Assembly (NCBI GenBank): GCA_002842935.1
Contig: PHEM01000090.1
Coordinates: forward strand, 1-11,368
DNA: 11,368 nt
Source: Alphaproteobacteria bacterium HGW-Alphaproteobacteria-13
GTDB taxonomy: Bacteria > Pseudomonadota > Alphaproteobacteria > Sphingomonadales > Sphingomonadaceae
Direction: 5' to 3'
Shown: piece after piece, positions 4,800-11,060 of the stretch
How the letters are laid out: each line of letters begins with the position of its first letter
How positions within the stretch are numbered: position 1 is the first letter of the stretch
The notes under the pieces: generated by a model
The model's database searches: none
Told to the model about the DNA's origin: nothing
What the model saw: the letters and a program-made list of their open reading frames with translations, nothing else
Program-made: the position numbers and the translations under genes

Positions 4800-7042
4800 T
4801 GCGCGACGTGAACGGCAATCTCATCGGCGCCGATCTGATCAAGCCCAAGGTCAACAGCGCGGGCGGCGGGTACGTCATCGGCATTTCGCAGTCGGGTGAC
4901 GGCAAGACGACCGCCGTCAACACGGACGTGTATAACGCCTATATCTGCTGCCCCGACATCTTCGGCGACAGCGTGTGGCGGCCGCTCTTGACCGCCGATA
5001 GTCTGCAACCGTCCGAATATGACCCCCGACCGGACAACGGCAACCTCACCAACGACGCGGGCGGGTTCGCCGTCGCCGTGGCTCCTTCGAACTATCGCCG
5101 CCTCTGGGTGGGGTGCAACGCCTTCGTCTACAGGGTCGATATCGGTCTCGACGGCACGATCACGGCGACGCGAACCAGTCGCGCCGCCAAACGGCAACTC
5201 TCCAACACGGGCGATCAGCGATATTGGAACGACAAGTTCGCGGGGCATCCGACCGATCCCGATACCGCGCTGTTCGGGACCACCAACGATGGTGTGACCT
5301 ATACGACTGACGCCGGGGCTACCCATGTGGCGGTGAATGGCTCGATCCCTGCCTGCGCCACCCACGGTAACGCCGAGACGCCTTATCTGGTCGCCTTCGA
5401 CCCTCAGGACGGCGACATCTGCTACATCTTCGCCCAAGGGACGGGTCTCTATCGCTCGACCGCAGGCGTCAGCGGGACGTTCACGGCGGTGAGTGGTGGT
5501 CCCGAATTCTGCTCGCACCTTCTGGTCGATGCGGACGGTGTCGTCTGGGCGTGCGATCCCACCGGCGTAGCCGGGTCGAACCTCAGTAAATATGACGGGA
5601 GCGGTTGGGCAGTCGTTTCGACTCCAGCGACGCCGCTCCTGACCGTCGCCGTCAACCCCGCCGACACCGATCACATCGTCTGCGCGGGACCGTCCGGGGC
5701 GACCATTCAGTCGCTGACCGGCGGGGCCTCGTGGATCAACAACGACGTCTGGGGCGCGATCTGGCCCGCCCCGGTTGGCCAATATGCCAATGCCCTCGAC
5801 GATACCCCATGGCTCGAAGGCAGCAGTTTCTTCTCCTCGAAATTGCTGTTCGACCACGCCGTGCCGAACAAGCTCTGGCGACCCACCGGGGTCGGCGTGC
5901 TGACCTCGACGCCGCCCGCGACCTGGTCGCGATGGGATTGGTACTCGCAGACGCAGGGGATCAAGGAATTGATCGCAAACGGCGGACTCAGCGTCCCCGG
6001 CACCCCCTGGGATCTGCTCGGATGCTGGGACAAGCCGATCTGGTTGACGGAAAATCCCGATAGCGCGGAAGGCAGCTATCGGAAGCCGCCGTCGCCGGAA
6101 GCCATCAACCATGCCTGGCAGTTCGATTATGCGGCGGACGATCCCGACTATGTGATTGTTACCGTATCGGACAGGCACGGCACCGACCGCAGCGGCCAGA
6201 GCGAGAACGGCGGGCGGGACTGGACGTCGCTGTTCGACGATGGCGTCTGGCCGCTCGGACAGGGCGGCGGCGGCGGGTCCTGTGCGATGAACGAACGCGG
6301 CAACATCATCATGGTGCCGGGCAACAATCGGCGCGCCATCTATAAGAAGAACGGCGTCTGGAATTATCTTCCGATCGATCCGAATATCGGCGGCAACGGC
6401 AACTGGATCAACGCCAACTATAATCTTCGCAACCTCGTTGCGGCGGACAAGACGCGGCCCGGCGTTTTTGCCATCATCATGAACGGCGATAATCAGGGTG
6501 CGAACGTCCAGGGTCTCCACGTCAGCCTCGACGGCGGCGACAGCTGGACGCGCAACGTTGCTGGGCGGCTCGACAGCACCGGCGATGCCGCCGACTACTG
6601 GCACTGCCAACTCGCCTATATCCCCGGCAAAAGCGGCGAACTGCTCTATACGACCGGGAAGAACTTCAGCTCGCGGCTGTTGCACTTCACCGGCGATGGC
6701 CTGACCACGGCGAAGATCGACGTCGGCGCGGCGTGGGGTATCACGCAAGTGCGGCGCTTCGGGTTCGGCGCGAAATGCTTCCCGGAACAGGACTATCCGA
6801 CGATCTATTTCATCGGCGTGTGCGACGGTCTCTCCGGCGTCTATCGCAGCATCGATTTCTTCGCGACGAAGCCGGTTCTGTTGTCCCGCTTTCCGCTCGG
6901 CAGCATCGACCGGGCCTTCACCGTCGTCCCGAGCCGCAACCGCTTCGGACGCGTCTATATCGGGTTTGCCAATAGCGATTGGTGCTACGCCCAATATGCC
7001 AAGCGGATGGTGGGCGTCGCCGCGCCAGCGGAGGCGGGATGA
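4799..7042 (+). CDS. GH74-like double beta-propeller glycosidase, probable tail-associated depolymerase
   Basis: This 747-residue protein matches landmarks of GH74 (endo-xyloglucanase type, two seven-bladed propellers). The N-terminal AGGGYVIGI (21-29) and NTDVYNAY (41-48) correspond to the GGGGYVTGI...RTDVGGAYRW start of the family. Asp43 sits where the first catalytic Asp lies. GIKEL (387-391) followed by WDLLGCWDKPIW corresponds to the family's GIEE...LLSG-GD segment, with Asp411 in the place of the second catalytic Asp. NHAWQFDYAADDPDYVIV fits the conserved strand that follows. Asp-box-like turns occur at 169-176 (TTDAGATH), 468-475 (SENGGRDW) and 576-583 (SLDGGDSW); GRVYIGF (717-723) matches the closing blade. 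There is no signal peptide, so export would be on the virion or at lysis. It has 14 cysteines. ATGA overlaps at both ends tie it to its neighbours. The substrate is unknown; a non-enzymatic propeller is the alternative. Confidence 0.75.
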   Translation: MRDVNGNLIGADLIKPKVNSAGGGYVIGISQSGDGKTTAVNTDVYNAYICCPDIFGDSVWRPLLTADSLQPSEYDPRPDNGNLTNDAGGFAVAVAPSNYRRLWVGCNAFVYRVDIGLDGTITATRTSRAAKRQLSNTGDQRYWNDKFAGHPTDPDTALFGTTNDGVTYTTDAGATHVAVNGSIPACATHGNAETPYLVAFDPQDGDICYIFAQGTGLYRSTAGVSGTFTAVSGGPEFCSHLLVDADGVVWACDPTGVAGSNLSKYDGSGWAVVSTPATPLLTVAVNPADTDHIVCAGPSGATIQSLTGGASWINNDVWGAIWPAPVGQYANALDDTPWLEGSSFFSSKLLFDHAVPNKLWRPTGVGVLTSTPPATWSRWDWYSQTQGIKELIANGGLSVPGTPWDLLGCWDKPIWLTENPDSAEGSYRKPPSPEAINHAWQFDYAADDPDYVIVTVSDRHGTDRSGQSENGGRDWTSLFDDGVWPLGQGGGGGSCAMNERGNIIMVPGNNRRAIYKKNGVWNYLPIDPNIGGNGNWINANYNLRNLVAADKTRPGVFAIIMNGDNQGANVQGLHVSLDGGDSWTRNVAGRLDSTGDAADYWHCQLAYIPGKSGELLYTTGKNFSSRLLHFTGDGLTTAKIDVGAAWGITQVRRFGFGAKCFPEQDYPTIYFIGVCDGLSGVYRSIDFFATKPVLLSRFPLGSIDRAFTVVPSRNRFGRVYIGFANSDWCYAQYAKRMVGVAAPAEAG

Positions 7043-7515
7043 GCGACGATTTCGACAAGCTCGCGCCATGGATCGCGGGTCTCGCGCACCGCCTGTCGCC
7101 GCGCGAGATGCGCCAATTGTCGCGCCGGATCGGCATGGCGATGCGCCGCGTCAACGCCCAGCGCATCGCCGCCAATGTGCAGCCGGACGGATCGGCGATG
7201 GAGCCGCGCAAGAAACGCCCGCTGCGCGATCGCAAGCAAGGCCGCGTCCGCAAGAAGGGCCGGATGTTCCCGAAAATCCGCCTTGCCCGCAATATGAAGC
7301 TGAAGACCGACGCCGACCAGGCCGAGCTGTATTTCGGCATGAAATTATACAAGACGGCCAACGTCCACCATTTCGGCCTGCGCGACCGCGTCGCCCGCTT
7401 TCGCGGCGCGCCCGAGGTGCGTTATCCCGAACGACCGCTGCTGGGCTTCGCCGCCGACGACGAACAGGCGATCATGGACGCGGCGCTGGCGCATCTCGAA
7501 AAAATGGGGCGTTGA
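7039..7515 (+). CDS. S: P2 gpS-like tail completion / virion morphogenesis protein
   Basis: This 158-residue protein, close to the usual length of about 150, starts at ATG 7039 inside the last codons of the GH74-like gene. GGAGG at 7030-7034 precedes it. Family features (PF05069 type) are clear: an N-terminal helix with LSPREMRQLSRRIGMAMRR, then QRIAANVQPDGSAMEPRK (41 onward), a very basic loop (RKQGRVRKKGRMF), VHHFGLRDRVAR (109-120) and the hallmark VRYPERPLLGF (127-137). It works with gpR at the head-proximal end of the tail so that tails join heads stably. In P2 relatives R and S are adjacent; here 5.1 kb lie between them. The gene appears intact. Confidence 0.9.
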   Translation: MSDDFDKLAPWIAGLAHRLSPREMRQLSRRIGMAMRRVNAQRIAANVQPDGSAMEPRKKRPLRDRKQGRVRKKGRMFPKIRLARNMKLKTDADQAELYFGMKLYKTANVHHFGLRDRVARFRGAPEVRYPERPLLGFAADDEQAIMDAALAHLEKMGR

Positions 7516-7589
7516 CCGCGAACACCCAGCAATGCGCCGCGCGCCCGTCGCGGCGGCGATTGCCTCCTTGATCGCGACAGCGGAGCGAC

Positions 7590-7630
7590 CGGGGCGACTT
7601 CTTTGCATTTTTTACAAAGAAGTCGCCCCG
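7590..7630. other. Perfect 16-bp inverted repeat (hairpin 1) between S and J
   Basis: The left arm CGGGGCGACTTCTTTG (7590-7605) and right arm CAAAGAAGTCGCCCCG (7615-7630) are exact complements around a 9-base loop, CATTTTTTA. No T-run follows the right arm, so it is not a standard intrinsic terminator on the + strand; the T-run is in the loop. It lies in a 185-bp gene-free gap and shares its last two bases with a second hairpin. It may be an RNA processing or stabilising structure, a protein-binding palindrome or a small mobile-repeat remnant. Confidence 0.9.
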
Positions 7631-7640
7631 CTCCTGTATA
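7611..7640 (+). promoter_or_regulatory. Weak promoter-like pair across the two hairpins
   Basis: TTTACA (7611-7616) matches five of six bases of a -35 box, and TGTATA (7635-7640) lies 18 bases downstream in the -10 position but matches poorly. The elements lie in the arms of the two inverted repeats, in an AT-richer patch just before J. This is a speculative call; the AT-richness alone could produce it. Confidence 0.2.
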
Positions 7641-7659
7641 GCCGCTCCATACAGGAGCG
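7629..7659. other. Perfect 11-bp inverted repeat (hairpin 2) upstream of J
   Basis: The left arm CGCTCCTGTAT (7629-7639) and right arm ATACAGGAGCG (7649-7659) are exact complements around a 9-base loop, AGCCGCTCC. It follows hairpin 1 directly, sharing two bases, and has the same loop length. The right arm contains AGGAG (7653-7657), a possible ribosome site for the TTG at 7665 in the J frame, which the stem would hide. Confidence 0.88.
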
Positions 7660-7700
7660 CGCCGTTGCGTCCGTCGCGCGGGAAAGCGCGAGTGGGCGGC

Positions 7701-8597
7701 ATGTCCGCGACCTCCGCCACCGCGATCGACCTTAGCCGCCTGCCCGCGCCGCAAGTCGTCGGCCAGATCGACTATGCCGCCATACTCGCGGATCTGCGCG
7801 CCGACATGCTGGCGCGCTATCCCGGTTTCAGCGCCGCCGTCGAATCGGACCCGGTGCAGAAACTGCTGGAAGTCGCCGCCTATCGCGAAATGATGCTGCG
7901 TGCCGAGTTCAACGCGCGCGCGCAGGGGTGCCTGGTCGCCTTCGCGACCGGCGGCGACCTCGACAATCTGGGCGCGCTGCTGGGCGCGGCGCGGCTGCTG
8001 ATCCAGCCCGGCGACCCGCTGAACGGCATTGCCGCCGCCTATGAATCGGACGCGGATTTCCGCCGCCGCATCATCCTTGCGCCAGAGGGCTATTCGGTCG
8101 CGGGACCGGCGGGCGCCTATGTCTTTCATGCGCTGTCGGCGGACGGCGAGGTCCTCGACGCATCGGCGACCTCGCCGTCGCCCGGCGAAGTCGTCGTCAC
8201 CGTGCTGGCGCGCGGCGGCGACGGCACGGCGTCGCCCGCGCTGCTGACCGCCGTCGAGACCGCCGTCAGCGCCGAGGATGTCCGCCCGCTGACCGATCAT
8301 GTCACCGTGCAGGCGGCGACCATCGTCCCCTATGCGATCGAGGCCGTCATCGAGACCTTCGCCGGTCCCGACAGCCTGATCGTGCTGGCGGAGGCCGAAG
8401 CGCGCCTGGCCGCCACTATCGCGGCGTCGCGGCGGCTGGGGCGCGACATCGTGCGATCGGGCATCTTCGCCGCCCTGCATGTCGAAGGCGTCAGCCAGGT
8501 CACACTGACCAGCCCGGCGGCCGACGTCGCGCTCGACCGGACGGAGGCGGCGCACTGCACGGGCGTCACGCTGACCTATGCCGGGACGGGCGAGTGA
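7701..8597 (+). CDS. J: P2 gpJ-like baseplate wedge protein
   Basis: This 298-residue protein is close to the roughly 300 residues of P2 gpJ. It belongs to the Baseplate_J family (PF04865), which forms the baseplate wedge of contractile tails. Recognisable segments are IDLSRLPAPQVV and IDYAAILADLRADML near the N-terminus, ATGGDLDNLGALLG (82-95), YESDADFRRRIILAPEGYSVAGP (from 114) and a C-terminal alpha/beta part with VRPLTDHVTV. I chose ATG 7701 because the family-like sequence begins right after it. The ribosome site there is weak (AGTGGG). An in-frame TTG at 7665 has AGGAG at 7653-7657 with good spacing and would add 12 basic residues. The gene looks intact, and I starts 7 bases after its stop. 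Confidence 0.92.
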   Translation: MSATSATAIDLSRLPAPQVVGQIDYAAILADLRADMLARYPGFSAAVESDPVQKLLEVAAYREMMLRAEFNARAQGCLVAFATGGDLDNLGALLGAARLLIQPGDPLNGIAAAYESDADFRRRIILAPEGYSVAGPAGAYVFHALSADGEVLDASATSPSPGEVVVTVLARGGDGTASPALLTAVETAVSAEDVRPLTDHVTVQAATIVPYAIEAVIETFAGPDSLIVLAEAEARLAATIAASRRLGRDIVRSGIFAALHVEGVSQVTLTSPAADVALDRTEAAHCTGVTLTYAGTGE

Positions 8598-8604
8598 GCG
8601 GCGC

Positions 8605-9156
8605 ATGAGCGACCTTCCCTCGATCCTGCCCCCCAATTCGACGGCGCTGGAGCGCGCGGCCGAACAGGCGATGGCGCGGATCGGGACGTTCGACGTCGAT
8701 CTGCCGCGCCGCCTGTGGAATCCGTGGACCTGTCCGCCCGACATGCTGCCGTGGCTGGCGTGGGGGCTGTCGATGGACAGTTGGGACGCGAACTGGCCGA
8801 TCGAGGTGCGCCGCGCGCGCGTCGCCGCCGCGATCAGCATCCAGCGGCGCAAGGGCACGGCGAAAAGCGTGTTCGATGTCGTCGAGAGCTTCGGCGCCGC
8901 GCTGATCCTGCGCGAATGGTGGCAGATGGACCCGCCCGGCACGCCGCACACATTCGCGATCACGGTGACGCTGGGCGGAAGCTTCGGCGCGCTGCCCGCC
9001 GCCTATATCGAGGACATCATCGCCGAAGTGACGCGGACCAAGCCGGTGCGGTCGCACTTCATATTCTCGCAGGGGATCGAGGCGGCGGGCGGCATCCGCC
9101 TGGCCGCCGCCGCCCGCCCCGTCCTGCTCACGCGCCTTGCCGCCACAGCCGCCTGA
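8605..9156 (+). CDS. I: P2 gpI-like baseplate / tail protein I
   Basis: This 183-residue protein (P2 gpI is of similar size) belongs to the Phage_tail_P2_I family (PF09684), the baseplate component encoded between J and the fibre gene. Features are ILPPNSTALERAAEQA at the N-terminus, LWNPWTCPPDMLPWLAWGLSMD (38-58), WPIEVRRARVAAAISIQRRKGT and a C-terminal alanine-rich tail. ATG 8605 is chosen because it gives the usual MSDLP...LLPP-type start. An ATG at 8578 in frame would overlap the end of J and add nine residues without family resemblance. The ribosome site is weak (GAGTGAG region at 8592-8598), so coupling with J is likely. The gene is intact, and the gap to H is 9 bases. Confidence 0.92.
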   Translation: MSDLPSILPPNSTALERAAEQAMARIGTFDVDLPRRLWNPWTCPPDMLPWLAWGLSMDSWDANWPIEVRRARVAAAISIQRRKGTAKSVFDVVESFGAALILREWWQMDPPGTPHTFAITVTLGGSFGALPAAYIEDIIAEVTRTKPVRSHFIFSQGIEAAGGIRLAAAARPVLLTRLAATAA

Positions 9157-9165
9157 AGGAAGATC

Positions 9166-11055
9166 ATGGCCGTCACCATCGTCATCACCAACGCCGGACG
9201 CGCCGCGCTGGTCAACGCGGTCAACACCGGCACCAACGCCGTCACCATCACCCAGATGGGCATTACCGAAACCGCGTTCGTCCCCGCGGCGGGACAGGTC
9301 GCGCTGCCCGGCGAAATCAAGCGCGTCGCGACGCTGGCGGGCGCCGTCGTCGCCGACGACGTGATCCATTTGACCGCGCGCGACGAAAGCGCGGCGGCCT
9401 ATGCGATGCGCGGTTTCGGGCTGTATCTGAACGACGGCACGCTGTTCGCCCTCTATGGCCAGGCCGGACCGATCCTCAACAAGACCGCCGAATCGATGAT
9501 GCTGCTGGCGCTCGACATCGCCTTCGCCGACATCGACGCCCATCTGATCACCTTCGGCGACACCAATTTCATCCTGCCCCCCGCGACGACCGAAATCCTC
9601 GGCCTCGTCGAACTGGCGACCACGGCGGAGGCGCAGGCGGGCTTTGACGCCGCGCGCGTGCTGACGCCGCTGACCGGCAAGCAATCGGTGCTGGGGTGGC
9701 TGCTGACGCAGGACGGGTCGGGCAGCGGTCTCGACGCCGATCTGCTCGACGGGCTGCATGCCAGCGCCTTCGCCGCCGCCGGACACACTCACGACATGCT
9801 GGCTGCGCTGGACGGCACGGCGGCGCTGCCGCCGATCCGCTTTGCCGCCGACACCGATACGGGTCTGTATCGGCCCGGCGCGAATGTCCTTGGCTTTGTC
9901 ACGGGCGGAACGGAACGGATGCGCGTCGATAGCAACGGAAATGTCGGGATCGGCTGCACTCCCATCGGCGTGACGCGGTTCCAGGTGTCCATCGCGGCGG
10001 ATCGCCGATTTTCAACCTTTGCCAACGGCGCGGACAATAGTTTCGGCTTTCTGAACGATGCCGGTAGCTGGACCGATACATTTCTCAACGGCGCCCCGCT
10101 TCGGCTGGGGGTCGGCGGCACGGAACGGATGCGCGTCGATGCGGGGGGGCGCGTCGGCATCGGCACCACGTCTATGACGTGCGCCCTTGAAGTGATTGGC
10201 GCGGGTGACGTCCTGATCGGCAACGGCAAGGCGGCCAATACGATCAAGTCAGCGCGGCTCTACAGCCCCGCCTATGGCGCCGCCGTGAATGCGCAGGTCA
10301 TCACCCACTACGCCTATAGCACCGATTCTCTCAATCTGTTGCGGATCGGGGGCGGCACCGGCACCGGGCAGGCCGCCACGAATGTGAGTTTTTACACCGC
10401 CGATGCGGTCGGCACCGCCACGGGCACCATGCGCTGGGAGATAACGAACAGCGGTCACCTGCTGCCCGGCGGCAACAATGTCTATGACATCGGATCGGCC
10501 GCGCTGCGCGTCCGCGCATTTTTCGGGCAGACCGGCAACTACAGCGCATCGGTGCAGATCGCGGGCAATGCGGCATGGCACGCCGGGAATGACGGCTCCG
10601 GCAGCGGCCTGGACGCCGACCTGCTCGACGGGCAGCAGGGCAGCTATTATCTGCCTGCCGGGTCCTACACGGCGGCGGACGTCCTCACCAAGCTGAAGAC
10701 CGTCGACGGCGCGGCCAGCGGCCTGGACGCCGACCTGCTCGACGGTTTCGAGGCCGCCGACTTCCTGCGCATCGTCGCCGCGAGCGTCGGCGCCGATGGC
10801 TATATCGCCTTTTCGAACGGGCTGAAAATCCTGTGGGGCCGCGTCGCCGTCACCAAGGACAGCTACAGCTATGTGACCTATCCGATCGCCTTCGACACCG
10901 TTCCGACGCCGACGTTCCCGACGTTCGACGTCATCAGCGCCTCCAGCGACCAGAACACCAATCTCTCCGCTTATTCGGCGACCGGCTTTTCCGTCTATCA
11001 GGCGGGCGACATCGCCGGGACGATGTACCTGCCCTATCATGTCATCGGGAAATGA
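9166..11055 (+). CDS. H: P2 gpH-like tail fibre protein
   Basis: This 629-residue tail fibre starts at ATG 9166, with AAGGA at 9156-9160. The N-terminus (about 1-155) is the phage tail-collar/fibre attachment domain (DUF3751/PF12571 type): VTIVITNAGRAALVNA, ITQMGITETAFVP, GFGLYLNDGTLFALYGQ. The middle is a repetitive shaft: SGLDADLLDG three times (from about residues 188, 480 and 518), a GHTH site after the first copy, and GGTERMRVD twice (247-255 and 317-325), each followed by a VGIG turn. The C-terminus (about 545-629), opening GYIAFSNGLKILWGRVAV, resembles the gp53-like receptor-binding tip of tail fibres. It defines host range and is followed directly by its assembly chaperone. A run of seven G bases at 10143-10149 lies in the shaft. 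Confidence 0.9.
   Translation: MAVTIVITNAGRAALVNAVNTGTNAVTITQMGITETAFVPAAGQVALPGEIKRVATLAGAVVADDVIHLTARDESAAAYAMRGFGLYLNDGTLFALYGQAGPILNKTAESMMLLALDIAFADIDAHLITFGDTNFILPPATTEILGLVELATTAEAQAGFDAARVLTPLTGKQSVLGWLLTQDGSGSGLDADLLDGLHASAFAAAGHTHDMLAALDGTAALPPIRFAADTDTGLYRPGANVLGFVTGGTERMRVDSNGNVGIGCTPIGVTRFQVSIAADRRFSTFANGADNSFGFLNDAGSWTDTFLNGAPLRLGVGGTERMRVDAGGRVGIGTTSMTCALEVIGAGDVLIGNGKAANTIKSARLYSPAYGAAVNAQVITHYAYSTDSLNLLRIGGGTGTGQAATNVSFYTADAVGTATGTMRWEITNSGHLLPGGNNVYDIGSAALRVRAFFGQTGNYSASVQIAGNAAWHAGNDGSGSGLDADLLDGQQGSYYLPAGSYTAADVLTKLKTVDGAASGLDADLLDGFEAADFLRIVAASVGADGYIAFSNGLKILWGRVAVTKDSYSYVTYPIAFDTVPTPTFPTFDVISASSDQNTNLSAYSATGFSVYQAGDIAGTMYLPYHVIGK
9910..10140 (+). repeat. 21-bp exact direct repeat in H
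   Basis: ACGGAACGGATGCGCGTCGA plus T occurs at 9910-9930 and 10120-10140, 210 bases apart, encoding TERMRVD in both copies. The flanking codons also match at protein level (GG before, G-VGIG after), so this is a duplicated 70-residue shaft unit that could recombine. Confidence 0.85.
10603..10745 (+). repeat. 29-bp exact direct repeat with 114-bp period in H
   Basis: The codons for SGLDADLLDG are identical over 29 bases at 10603-10631 and 10717-10745. A third, diverged copy lies at about 9724. The 114-base (38-codon) period keeps the frame, so loss or gain of one unit would change fibre length without a frameshift. Confidence 0.85.
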
Positions 11056-11060
11056 GACCC

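Noticed and set aside
4781..7069. A 762-codon open frame on the minus strand across the GH74-like gene
   Set aside because: It is an antisense shadow made by the GC-rich third positions of the + strand gene. Its translation is rich in Arg, Gly, Ala and Asp without recognisable domains, whereas the + strand product shows GH74 landmarks.
7590..7630. Hairpin 1 as a rho-independent terminator
   Set aside because: The stem is strong but no T-run follows it on the + strand (CTCCTGTATA comes next), and none follows on the minus strand either; the T6 run is inside the loop.
7422..8963. A 513-codon minus-strand frame across S, J and I
   Set aside because: It spans three well-recognised + strand genes and the hairpin gap, has low-complexity Arg/Gly/Ala composition and no family motifs.
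8566..9792. A 408-codon minus-strand frame opposite I and the start of H
   Set aside because: Same composition bias; the + strand genes are clear members of known tail families.
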